This document shows, piece by piece, positions 25,141-51,034 of a stretch of DNA of 64,000 bases. The DNA lies in assembly GCF_030463535.1 (NCBI RefSeq), contig NC_132892.1:34247109-34311108 (forward strand), read 5' to 3'. The DNA is from Salminus brasiliensis. Lineage: Eukaryota > Chordata > Actinopteri > Characiformes > Bryconidae. Numbering within the stretch: the first letter of the stretch is position 1; the number at the start of each line of letters is the position of its first letter. The notes under the pieces were generated by a model, which saw only the letters and a program-made list of their open reading frames with translations, did not search any database and was not told the origin of the DNA. A program made the translations under genes and the position numbers.

Positions 25141-25525
25141 ACACTATATGGACAAAGGTTTCAGGACAGGTTTCTGTTCATACACTGTTTCTGTAATCAA
25201 GGGGATTAAAAGAGCAACTGTCTCTACTGTCCAGAGAAGAAGACTTTCTACTAGACGTTGGCAGAGCATTGCTGTGGGGATTTGATTGCATTTAGCAACA
25301 ATAGCATTAGTGAGGTCAGGATGGTGGATAATCACCACCCCACCTCATTATCCCAAAAGTACTGGATGGAGCTCCATCACCATCATTCCAGAGAACACAG
25401 CTCTTCCACTGCTCCACAGCTCCTCAATGCTGGGGGGCTTTATACCCCTCTAGCCCACGCCTGGCATTATTAGGCAGCATGGAGCCGATAGGGTCATGTT
25501 TATCTGCTCCAGGGAGTCCTATTCT
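25141..25525 (+). mobile_element. MITE-like repeat (copy 4)
   Basis: Starts acactatatggacaaagg, the best-preserved left terminus in the window. Carries all inner landmarks through 'gtcctattcta'; the right end is missing. Confidence 0.65.
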
Positions 25526-26049
25526 AATATTTTATCTAGCTGTTTGTGTGTATTTGCACATCTGTGTCAGCAATGGATAAAAGGTTTGTTTGCTGTAACA
25601 AACTGCTGTACAGTAGCACTGCATTGTGAATGATGGCCTGAATGTGGACGTTACAGTGAACTGCATTTGCAAATCTGTGTGTTTCAAAGCTAAAATTAGT
25701 CTGTGCTGAGGCTTCTTTGGTGGAGTGTTAAAATAGCATCAGTGTAATTTAAACCACAAGGAACATGCTGTGTCTTATATTCATAACACCTTACACTCAG
25801 ACACACACACACACACAATGTATTTTAAGAATGTGTTATTTTCAGACACTTCAGTAATGTGTGAAAAATCTCTGGACATGTTGCACCTCTGACCCAGAAA
25901 CTAACGCTAAGCTGTGTCTGTATTAATGCTTCACTACACTGGAGTGGTGTTGTGTTTTGTGACTGGTGCTGTGTTTTCGTGACCTTTTGGGATCCCTTGG
26001 CCTATACATGTCTGTTCTGTCCAATGAAAAACATGTATCTCCAATATTT

Positions 26050-26225
26050 ACATTTACATTTAAGGAATTTAGCAGATGCTCTTCTCCAGAGCGACTTACA
26101 AAAGTGCTTTGCTATTCACTCAAGTATAACCTCTAACTCTAAATAATACTGGACTCCATGAGGAGAACTTTGGAGATGTTCTAATGATGAACACAGTGAT
26201 GGAGAACCACCTCCACTTTCTGTGT
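26050..26225 (+). repeat. Dispersed fish repeat (tta-gcagatgctcttctccagagcgactta type)
   Basis: The core 'agcgacttacaaa' block also occurs at 32873-32928. The following block 'gactccatgaggagaac' to 'gtgatggagaacc' recurs at 44208-44292. It is a non-coding dispersed repeat; I do not assign a family name. Confidence 0.55.
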
Positions 26226-26410
26226 TTTTTCTATTTTATGAGTATATGAGTTTAACACATATAAAGACATGTGGTTGATTCACGTGTGAGGCATGTAGAC
26301 ACACAGAGGCATGTCATGTGTAGCACATAGCAACACCCTTACCCCACCCCCCTCCTACACTCGCACACATTTCAGTGTGTACACAGGCTCTTACGTTTCT
26401 CTGATCCTGA

Positions 26411-27030
26411 ATGGAGTCGGAGGCTGAGCTCCAGGCCGGGGATGAGGCCGCGTCTTCATGCCCAGGACAGTGCACCCTGTGTGGGCATGGTGAACAGACA
26501 CTGTCCCTATTCTGCCTGGATGACCTGGTGCCGGTGTGCTGTGTGTGTGGATCAGCACACACACTCAGCGGACACAGAGTTTATCCCATAGAGGAAGCTG
26601 TGCAAGACTGCAAGGTAGGACACAGAAACACACACACACACACACTTTTCCGGTGTTGAAATGACATATGGAAACAACACCAGAGAAAGTTATTAAAGGT
26701 TAAAGGAGCAGTTTGGTGAATTTCAGGTGAACATGATTGATCTCTGTCCCCAGATTCAGTCGATCAGACAAGACATGTTTGATATCTTATGTGTTTCTTT
26801 AGTTTCCAATGGGAGATGCTAGGCTAATTTTGCTAACAAACACTAGACTTAGACTGTCACCAATCTCATACTTACTTCTTACTCTACTAACTTTTTTAAA
26901 CTATTTTTTATATGTATGTATTTATAAGATCAGTTTTATCTGCTGTTCTCCTCCAATGTTCAAATGAGATGATATTGAACAAATTAATGTGTTTAAGAAA
27001 AGTCTAGCTTTTTAGCATAAAAGCTATAAT

Positions 27031-27082
<52 letters not shown>

Positions 27083-28392
27083 TTGTTATACATTTATTAA
27101 ACTAGTTAAATTTTTTTTTATATTCATTGCATGTAAAGTGATAATTCGAGCCTTTTTGTTTTACTTGGCAGTAAAACAGTATGGCTTATAGTTAATGAAA
27201 ATCTGAAATCCAGAATCTTAAATGAAAATATTAAATTTCAAGTTTGAATAAATTACTAATCAAGCGTATCAACATACAAAACCCAAAATGAAATATATTA
27301 CTTTCAGTGTAAGAAATATAAAATATGACATTTTAAGACTTGATCTTAGATGTTTTACCTTTTTGAATGAAATTATGAATGCAAATGAATAATATTCTCT
27401 CTTTTAGATGCATCAATACACTCACATCACAAGCATAAGAATTTACTGTGCACACCGCACCCTTCTATATGTGTATATATACCCTACTTCAAAGTGTAGC
27501 TCCTCTCTCTGCTCTATAGAGGGAGCTGGAAAGATCAGTGAATATGTTACAGAAGAGAGCCTGGAAATCTGACCTGATCAGAAGCACCTGTGAGTCAGAC
27601 TTCAAGCACAACCAGGTACTAAACCCCGTTCATGACTGTTATATGACTGTACAATATTAATCAAGTACTAAACCCTCCTACACTACTGTTATATTACAGT
27701 ATCATACTAACCAGAGACTAAACCTCATACACTACTGTTTTAATAAAGTATAGTACAAACTAGCTACTAAACCCTCATACACTACTGTTATATTACAGTA
27801 TAATATAAACCAGGTACTAAACCCCTAGTAAAACACGTACAATAGGTTAGTATAATACAAACCTATTCAAATCTATACAATATCTATCCAGTGTCTATCT
27901 GCAAAAAGTAATGTAAACATTTCAGATTATATACTAAACCTGTACATTGTAAGCAGTGCAAAATGTGTGTGTGTGTGTGTAATCTAAGTTAATGTGTATA
28001 TATTCTGTATTGCTTTTTGTATATACTTGTGTTTTTACTCTTGGGACGACTATATGTAAATGTGATGTGACAATAAACCTGAATCGATTTGATTTGTTTT
28101 GGTTTGCTTTGATTTGATTTGATTTGATCTAAGTGTTTAAAGTGTTCTGTCTCCCAGTCTCAGACCCAGCAGACAGAGCTTCAGATAAGGGAGGAGTTTG
28201 AGAAGCTTCATCAGTTCTTTAGAGAAGAAGAGGAGGCCAGGATAACTGCACTGAGGGAGGAAGAGGAGAAGAAGGAGAAGAGGATGAAGGAGCGGTGTGA
28301 TAAAGTGGAGGAACTGATTGAGTTTATTTCAGACACAATCAGAGCAATAGAGGAGGAGATGAATGCAGATGACACAGACTTTCAGAAGGTAT

Positions 28393-28426
<34 letters not shown>

Positions 28427-30010
28427 GTCTGTCTGTCTGACTGTCTATCTGTCTGTCTATATTTCCCTCTACAGCTCTCTGTGTGTTTGTCTATCTATAC
28501 GTCTGTCTATCTGCCTGTTTGTCTATCCATATTTGCACCCATACATCAATCTACTATCTCTGTCTTATCTGTCTCATCTACTAACCATCTGTTTGTGCAG
28601 TTAAATATATATTAAATATTCTGTGTCTCTTTCAGAACTATGGGGACACAATCAGAAGGTACTGTGTATTAGCAGGACTTTTATATGTTTATACATGGTT
28701 CTACTGATTTAATATATCTTTAATACCTATTACATTTGCACATTTCATGTTACTTTTCTACATCGACATGTGTCTGTTATTAATAGAGTATGGAAATGTC
28801 AGAAGAAGCCACGCAAGGTCTTTAGGACCCTGATAGATGTTCCTAAACATGTGGGGAACCTGAGATTCAAAGTCTGGGAGAAGATGCTGGAGACAGTACC
28901 ATGCTGTGAGTTTGTGTTTGGATGTTGTTAAAAGCAACAGTAAACAAATTTGATTAATTGTATAAATACTGCAGTATAAATGTAGTATAGAACCCTCATT
29001 ATATTTAACTATTTCTTTGGCATGTTCTCTTTTTTCATTTGACATAATTTTTATCTGCCTTTCTTCATTCTCAATCCAGTTCCAGTTACTCTGGATCCAA
29101 ACTCCACCTTCACTCTGCAGGCTGACCTCAATCAGGTCTGTTTCATTGCTTAAACTTGTGTATTGGGGTCAGAGCTTTTTAGTCCTAGTCAGCAGTTCAG
29201 GGTAAGGGTAACAATTTAGACTTTAGCTATTGTTATTACAGAACAGCATATATGAGAATTTACAACCCTCCTAACTTTACCTGTGACTGGCCCACAGCTG
29301 GATAGCAAATCATAGCCTATAGCCTTACCAAGCATAGCTTTTAATACTGTATGAAGAGCATAACTGTAATTGATTTTGATAATTGATTGTAATTGATATT
29401 TTTTTTATATATTGTGAATGTCTGCCCATGTATCTATCTGTCTATCTGTCTATAAATATTTGTAAATATCAAGGTTGGACACCAAATGTAGCATCTTCAA
29501 TACAGGGTTTTTTATATATTGAACTTTTCTACAGTATAAAACTAGAAATGCTAATATTGGGAACTTATTGTGCAGTCCTTCTCCTGGGTCGTGGATGTGG
29601 GTCAAAGCTCCAACTGGACTCTAGGCGTGGCCAAAACGACAGCCAAGCAAGAAGAAATATACAAGACATGTCCAGAGGAGGGGCTTTGGACCATTAGCCT
29701 ACAAGATGGCGAGTATCACGCAATGACATCGCCTCCCGAGCGACTAGAGATTAATAGCCACAGACCTGAGAGAATCAGAGTGTGTGTGGACTGGAAGGGT
29801 GGAAGACTGAGTTTCACAGACCCGGACAACGACATTCACCTCTACACTTTCTCACACACTTTCACAGAGCCCCTGCTTCCATACTTTGAGAGCTTCTGTC
29901 CAGGGCATCCTCTACCCCAGAGGGTTTCAGTAGTTGTACAGAAACATAAGCTATCTGAAGACGATAATGGTGATGATGAGGAAGAAGCAAGACAGCAAGA
30001 AGGTCACTGA
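26411..30010 (+). CDS. TRIM35-like gene 5: RING-less B-box, coiled coil, interrupted B30.2
   Basis: Exons: 26411-26614, 27520-27615, 28158-28388, 28636-28658, 28787-28905, 29080-29135, 29576-30010 (204, 96, 231, 23, 119, 56, 435 bp). Joined they give a 387-aa open frame. Exon 1 begins at an ATG directly preceded by an in-frame TGA (26408-26410) and holds only a B-box (CTLCGH...FCLDD...CCVC...H...H). The RING that fills the first half of this exon in the paralogs is absent. Exons 2-5 follow the family plan ([37 protein letters not shown]). The B30.2 begins [17 protein letters not shown] at 29082, then breaks: about 35 residues (NNPERF to GSEGF.SGTH) are missing. The frame resumes at [20 protein letters not shown] (29576) after 440 bp bounded by gtctgt and gtgcag. 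The rest is intact, with an acidic tail ([10 protein letters not shown]). It may be a ligase-dead regulator, or a gene beginning to decay. Confidence 0.78.
27033..27079. repeat. (TA)n microsatellite
   Basis: In intron 1 of TRIM gene 5. Confidence 0.9.
27616..27840. repeat. Short tandem repeat, about 55-60 bp unit
   Basis: Three to four diverged units of the type 'gtactaaacccycatacac' + 'tactgttatattacagtata' start at the donor of exon 2 of TRIM gene 5. Confidence 0.7.
27960..28135 (+). mobile_element. LINE 3' end with GATTT-type tail
   Basis: 'gtgatgtgacaataaacctg' is followed by tandem gattt/ggttt units (about 28087-28127), the same architecture as 3440-3755. It lies in intron 2 of TRIM gene 5, ending about 20 bp before the acceptor region. 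Confidence 0.5.
28391..28520. repeat. (TATC)n/(TGTC)n microsatellite
   Basis: Tetranucleotide run starting a few bases after the exon 3 donor of TRIM gene 5. Confidence 0.85.
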
Positions 30011-32108
30011 AGACATTTCAAATCATGGACATACATAATAGCTTCAAATTGAACGCTTCCTACATCCACAGGTTTCATGTTTTGTCTATGGTAAGGTAAT
30101 TCTGATACATCTGTCTAGTGTTACTGTAGTTGTATGATACTTGAAGTTTTATCTTGGAAAATGCAGCAGTTTCATGACTTCAATAATATTTTAATTAAAA
30201 ACTGATTTAATTTAATCCAAATGTACTTTTTTTAATCATTATTTGAGCATTTTAATTATAATAATAATGTATTATTATCTCTAAAATTTTGACATTCAAT
30301 TCACTGAACACTACAGTAATGGAAATGACTATAAGATCAGACGAGTGTGATTGTAATGCATACTGAGTGCAATTTTACAGCCTGTATCCAGCAGAACATT
30401 TGTGGGATGTGGTGGTTGTGGGATGTGGTGGTTTCCCCAGAAAAATCTGCAGGAACTCTGTAATGCAACCATGTCAACATGGACCTCTGGAGTCTCTCAC
30501 CTCCAACATCTTATGGAATCTATTGAGTCTGTTTTAAGGGCAACATGAAGTCCATACCCTGAACTCCTCTAGTGTTTCTATACTGTGTACAGGAGGACCA
30601 GAACAAGGCAGCAGAAAATAAAGCCAGGACACGATCTAAAGGTTCAGCAGTTTTAATTTGTCGAGCAGAACAAACTAAAGAATAGGACGGTTCAGAGACA
30701 GTAGAGTTGGTCAGTTTCTATCTCTCATAACATTCATTTGACTACTAGAACAAATGGTTTCCAGTGGTGAGGGTGAATGTAACACTGTGAAAGTTCTATC
30801 AAACAAGACCAGATATGCTGATCAGTGCTATCAGGCCTTTTACAAACAATCGTAAGGCATTCGGTTACCTGAAAACGAAGCAAGACCATCATAATTCACA
30901 CATCTAGATCACAGTCTCATGCACAGTACAAAATATCAATCCTTATAAAGAACACAAAACCATTTAAAAAGCAGTGGTCTGTATGTATGGGATAAGCCTT
31001 AGTCCCTCAGTTTGGCAGCTGCCAATTAAAGCTGCCCAAATGGTCCATGACTTGGATGCTCTAGGCAGTTCTGAGATGGTTTAGCACCTGTACATTGAAA
31101 CATGAGTGTTTCAAATATCTCATTGACTAACATTGTCCACTGAAGGGTTCTTTAGTGTAGGTCCCTTCTCTCTGACTACAACTAAATGCCATATCATAGA
31201 AGAACCACATTTCTGGTTTCACTGAGGACCATGTGTGTTAAAGGTCTAACCAATTTAAAGGCTCAGAGTAGGACTCTCTGGAGAAGATAAGCATGAACCT
31301 ATTGGTAGACACAGTTACTCCAACAAAAGCAGAATCAACTCAACTTAATTGAGTTTAAACGATTTTAGAATTTTAATGAATGAGCAGGTGTCCCAATACT
31401 TTTGTCCATATAATGTATCTATTACATACATGTGTTTTGTTTAGTTTTTTATTTAACCAAAACTGGTTCTTCTATGGCATGGCTTAAAGAACCCTTCTAT
31501 AAGTAAAGAACAAGCATCTCTATGTTTAATAGTGCATCGCTCCAAAAAAGCCAATTAGGAGCAATTTTTTTGTTTTGAGGAATTTGAACAAGTTGAGCCA
31601 GTCGTCTAGTTTTTCGCTTTCCAAGCAGTTTTTTCTTCTATTTATATTTTTATTTGAGTTTTTTTTTTTTTGCAAAGTCCATCCCTGAAACTCATCTCTC
31701 ACCATAATTGGTGTTGACGAATACACAAATACATGCATTTTAGACGATCGTGCCAGAAACCCTTAGTCTGTCAGCAGTTGCCTTCCCTGTTAGAGTAAGA
31801 CATCTATTTCAAAGGCTAACCTGAGCTAGACTGACAGTTTTGAATGTTTATAAAAATGCCACTTAATAAACATTAATAAATTAATTTTTGATTAGCTTTC
31901 GAATGCACAACCACCGTAATTTGTTAGCAGCAAACCTCACGGACCACCGTTACGGAATACAGAGCTTTTGTTAATCTGTGAAATTAAAACAATTAAAACA
32001 ACTAAACTAGCCGTTATTTTTCACAGGCTACTCTCCAACCACAGAGAGTCTAAAATACAGTAGATCAGTTATTTCAGAATGTACCTAGAACCTGACCACT
32101 CTCTGTTC
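30011..32108. other. Convergent spacer between TRIM gene 5 and slc27a1
   Basis: Contains the 3' ends of both genes. Minus-strand AATAAA candidates for slc27a1 lie at 31649-31654 and 31448-31453, about 455-660 bp after its stop codon. A MITE fragment lies at 31271-31417. No exon seen. Confidence 0.45.
31271..31417 (-). mobile_element. MITE-like repeat, deleted copy (copy 5)
   Basis: Keeps an inner block and the terminus 'ggtgtcccaatacttttgtcc', but the central 300 bp are lost. Confidence 0.6.
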
Positions 32109-47292
<15,184 letters not shown>

Positions 47293-47332
47293 CCTACAGC
47301 ACAAAGAGAGGATATGAGAAATAAAGAGACAT

Positions 47333-48253
47333 GAGGAGAGGAGAGGAGAGGAGAGGAGAAGAGAATAAAAGAGAAGAGAAGAGAGGAGAAGAGAAGAGAA
47401 GAGAGGAGAGGAGAAGAGAGGAGAAGAGAAGAGAAGAGAAGAGAGGAGAAGAGAAGAGAGGAGAGGAGAAGAGAGGAGAAGAGAAGAGAAGAGAAGAGAA
47501 GAGAAGAAGAGGAGAAGAGAAGAGAAGAGAAGAGAAGAGAAGAAGAGGAGAAGAGAAGAGAAGAGAAGAAGAGGAGAAGAGAAGAGAAGAAAAGAGAGGA
47601 GAAGAGAAGAGAAGTGAAGAAGAGGAGAGGAGAGGAGAAGAGAAGAGATGAGAAGATAAAAGAGGAGAAGAGAAGAGAAGAGAAGAGAAGTGAAGAGAGG
47701 AGAAGAGAAGAGAGAAGAGAAGAGAGAGAAGAGGAGAAGAGAGAAGAGAGGAGAAGAGAAGAGAGGAGAGGAGAAGAGAGGAGAAGAGAAGAGAAGAGAA
47801 GAGAAGAAGAGGAGAAGAGAAGAGAAGAGAAGAGAAGAGAAGAAGAGGAGAAGAGAAGAGAAGAGAAGAGAAGAAGAGGAGAAGAGAAGAGAAGAAAAGA
47901 GAGGAGAAGAGAAGAGAAGAGAAGTGAAGAAGAGGAGAGGAGAGGAGAAGAGAAGAGAAGAGATGAGAAGATAAAAGAGGAGAAGAGAAGAGAAGAGAAG
48001 AGAAGAGAAGAGAAGTGAAGAGAGGAGAAGAGAAGAGAGAAGAGAAGAGAGAGAAGAGGAGAAGAGAGAAGAGAGGAGAAGAGAAGAGATGAGAGGAGAA
48101 GAGAAGAGAAGAGAAGAGAAGAGAAGAGAAGAGAGGAGAAGAGAAGAGAAGAGAGGAGAAGAGAAGAGAAGAGAAGAGAAGAGAGAAGAGAGGAGAGAGG
48201 AGAAGAGAAGAGAGGAGAAGAGAGGAGAAGAGAAGAGAGGAGAAGAGAGGAGG
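47333..48253. repeat. 0.92-kb pure purine (GAGAA/GAGGA)n tract
   Basis: Almost uninterrupted G and A on the plus strand, made of gagaa, gagga and gaagag units, with rare T (gatgag, gataaaag, gtgaag). A segment around 47507-47690 recurs about 311-315 bp later. It lies in the predicted 5' UTR intron of slc27a1, 40 bp from the start codon, so the transcript carries the pyrimidine strand. Confidence 0.95.
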
Positions 48254-48364
48254 ATATGGGTAAGGAAGAGTAAATACAGTGACTGTCATTATTATTATTA
48301 TTTCTAAATCTTACTGCTCTTGCACAGCTAAAACACCCATTAGCATGTTTACATTAGCACAACA

Positions 48365-48428
48365 CTCACACACACACACACACTCACATACATACACACA
48401 CACTGACACACACACACACACACACACT
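48365..48428. repeat. Imperfect (CA)n microsatellite at a donor
   Basis: On the slc27a1 strand the predicted 5' UTR exon donor gtgagtgtgtgtgtg merges directly into this repeat. Confidence 0.85.
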
Positions 48429-48431
48429 CAC

Positions 48432-48530
48432 CTTCCTCCTCGTCTCTCTGCTGTTCCTCTCCCCCTTCACTTCCAAAAGCAGCTGTAGAGTCATACACAA
48501 GACTTTCCCAAACTTACTCCCATCCACACA
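48432..48530 (-). other. slc27a1: Predicted 5' untranslated exon of slc27a1
   Basis: On the minus strand, sequence ending 'gacgaggaggaag' is followed by gtgagt (from 48431). The coding exon has an acceptor (gtgctgtag) one base before its ATG, so an upstream non-coding exon is required. This is the first good donor upstream with promoter-like sequence before it. The 5' end is a guess. Confidence 0.5.
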
Positions 48531-48537
48531 CACTCTG

Positions 48538-48542
48538 ATTGG
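48538..48542 (-). promoter_or_regulatory. CCAAT box of the slc27a1 promoter
   Basis: Minus-strand caccaatcaga, about 105 bp upstream of the predicted first donor, is a good CCAAT context (NF-Y type). No TATA box is evident. Confidence 0.4.
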
Positions 48543-48776
48543 TGCAGAGAAAACCACGCCCACCATCCAAATCCAAGCCACTCCCCCTCACTTATGACTC
48601 CTCCTATTGTTCCAAACCGAGCTTCACTGAAGCTGAGCCTTCTTACTTCAGCTCTGCGTGTTCAGACTGGTTAGATGATCTGCTCCACGCTCAGTCACTC
48701 CCACAGCAGACTGGAATAACAAGGCCACCCCTGAGCAGCTCTCACTGCAGCAATACTACATATGATCTGTTATATA

Positions 48777-49166
48777 CACTACATGTCCAAATGTTTGTGG
48801 ACACCCTTTCTAATGAATGCATTCAAATGCACACACACAGCTTGTCTCGTCCCTGTAGAGAAGAAGATGCTGCCTAATAATGCCAGGCGTGGGCTAGAGG
48901 GGTATAAAGCCCCCCAGCATTGAGGAGCTGTGGAGCCGTGGAAGAGCTGTGTTCTCAGGAATGATGGTGGTGGAGCTCCATCCAGTACTTTTGGGATGAG
49001 GTGGGGTGGCGATTATCATCCAACATCCTTGCCTTACTAACGATCTTGTTGCTGAATCCAGAATCTAGTAAAAGTCTTCTTCTCTGAACAGTAGAGACAG
49101 TTACTCCAACAAAAGCAGGTTTTAATACTCTTGCATTCAGCAGCTGTCCCAATACTTTTGTCCAAA
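48777..49166 (-). mobile_element. MITE-like repeat with both ends (copy 9)
   Basis: From 'catgtccaaatgtttgtgga' to 'cccaatacttttgtccaaac', this copy retains both terminal inverted ends and so defines the element length at about 390 bp. Confidence 0.75.
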
Positions 49167-49170
49167 CCTT

Positions 49171-49285
49171 TCTCAACGTTCAATGGAAGTCAATGTAAAA
49201 TAATTTTATTCATTTTGGATTTTGCATTTCTGTTGGTTCATTTATTCTGACAAAGTCACACTATGGAGACAAAGTGAAAAATGGT
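49171..49285 (-). repeat. Dispersed repeat arm (caatggaagtcaatgtaaaa type)
   Basis: Diverged copy of the arms at 53694-53840, 54147-54263 and 59805-59960, directly abutting MITE copy 9. Confidence 0.6.
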
Positions 49286-51034
49286 AATAATGGAGATATA
49301 GAGTTTTTCTGTGATGCAAGACAAGCATTACAGAATGTGCACATTTTATGCATACAGGGGGAGAGCCCCTAGCCCCTAGATATTTTAGCTTAATAATATA
49401 TATAAATAAAGGAAAGAATAATATTTCTATAATCTGTATATAATTTATTAATTCATTAAAAATCACAACAAAGACCAGCAAAGATGAAAAGACTTGACTT
49501 AAATGGGTTTTAAAATAAGTCTTTGTTATAATTAAGAACACAAAATATTGTAATTATTGTTGAGCTCATGCCCAACAATTATATTTAAACTGAGAACCAT
49601 TATTAATAAACATAATTAATAACACATTTTCAGTTATTTAGCTGTATTTTGTGCCCCAATCTAATTATAGCCTGCAGACAAACAGCTCATATCTCCCTGA
49701 CATGCTCAAACAACACACACACACTCAATACACTCATGTTTGCAGACATATGGTTGAAAGACATATGGTTGAAAGAAAAAATGTTATGCTATATAACTAT
49801 CTGAGCAGTATATGTTCACTTAAGGGCCCAATGGTAGCATTTTTGCAAACCTGGGTATCAAACCCACAACCCTATGAAAAATAACCTAGCACTCTCAACA
49901 CTACCCTTCTTATATTGGAATGCCATACTTAAAAATACCATACCAAAAGACATTGCTTCAGTTGGTGTTTGCTGAAGCGTCCAGCAGTGGCAAGTTTAGC
50001 AATTATGGCTAAACTTAAATTATGACTTGAACCCACAACCTTGTGTTCAACAACCAAATGCAATAACCATTGAACAACAATTACCCTACATAAAGTTGAA
50101 TATTGTTTTTTTTAAAGATATATTCTCAGTTGCCAACAGTAGTGGTTAGGCTTGGCATCAAACCTACAACCCTCTGAACTGCAACCCGGCATTTAAACCA
50201 CTGATTTGAGGAGATGGAATGCCATACTTTCAAAAGATAATCCTTCAGTTGGTGTTTGTTGAAGGGTCCTGCATTGGCAGTGTAATAAATTTGGGGGATT
50301 GAATCCACAACCTTGTGAAAACCATTCCAATGCTCTAACCACAGAACAATCACTGCCCTACATAATTTGGAGAGATAGAATGCCATATTTCTAAAATCAG
50401 CTCTCTCAGTTGGTGTGTACTCAATGGTCAGAGAGTGGCAGTTTATTAAAGCTGAGTATCAAACCCACAAACTTCTGAATAAAAGTCAGCATTCTAACAT
50501 GAGAGCCTCCACTGCCCTACTTCCAAAAGAGATTCTCTTAGTTGGTGAAGCAGTTTAGTAGGTATTAAAACCAACAACCCTCTGAACAGCAACCCAGCAT
50601 TCTAACCATTAAACCAACACTGCTCTACATGATCTGGGCAGATGGAATGCCATGCCTCCAAATAATATTTCCTCAATTGGTGTTTGCTCAAGTCCCAACA
50701 GTGGCGGTTTAGCAAACATAGGTATTAAACCAACAACCCACTGACAGAGCTGGAAGAAGTACACATAAGTAAGTCCCATACTTCAGTAAAAGCACAAATA
50801 TTTCAGTTATAAATACCATTTTTTTTACTCAAGTAAAAGTATAGAGGCACACACTTTCAGATGTACTGTAAAAAAGTACAAATATTCCTTATACTCAAAT
50901 ATGACGGTTTAGCTAACCTGGGTTTTAAACCGACAACCCTGTGAACAATAACCCAGCCACTAACCACTGCCCTACCTGAATTTACGGTTTGTAATGCCAT
51001 ACTTCCAAAATCTAATCCTTCAGGTGGAAAGAAT

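Noticed and set aside
47294-48289. 331-codon minus-strand frame of Ser/Leu/Phe, and several plus-strand Glu/Arg/Lys frames
   Set aside because: All are translations of the pure GA tract; no start context, domain or non-repeat sequence.
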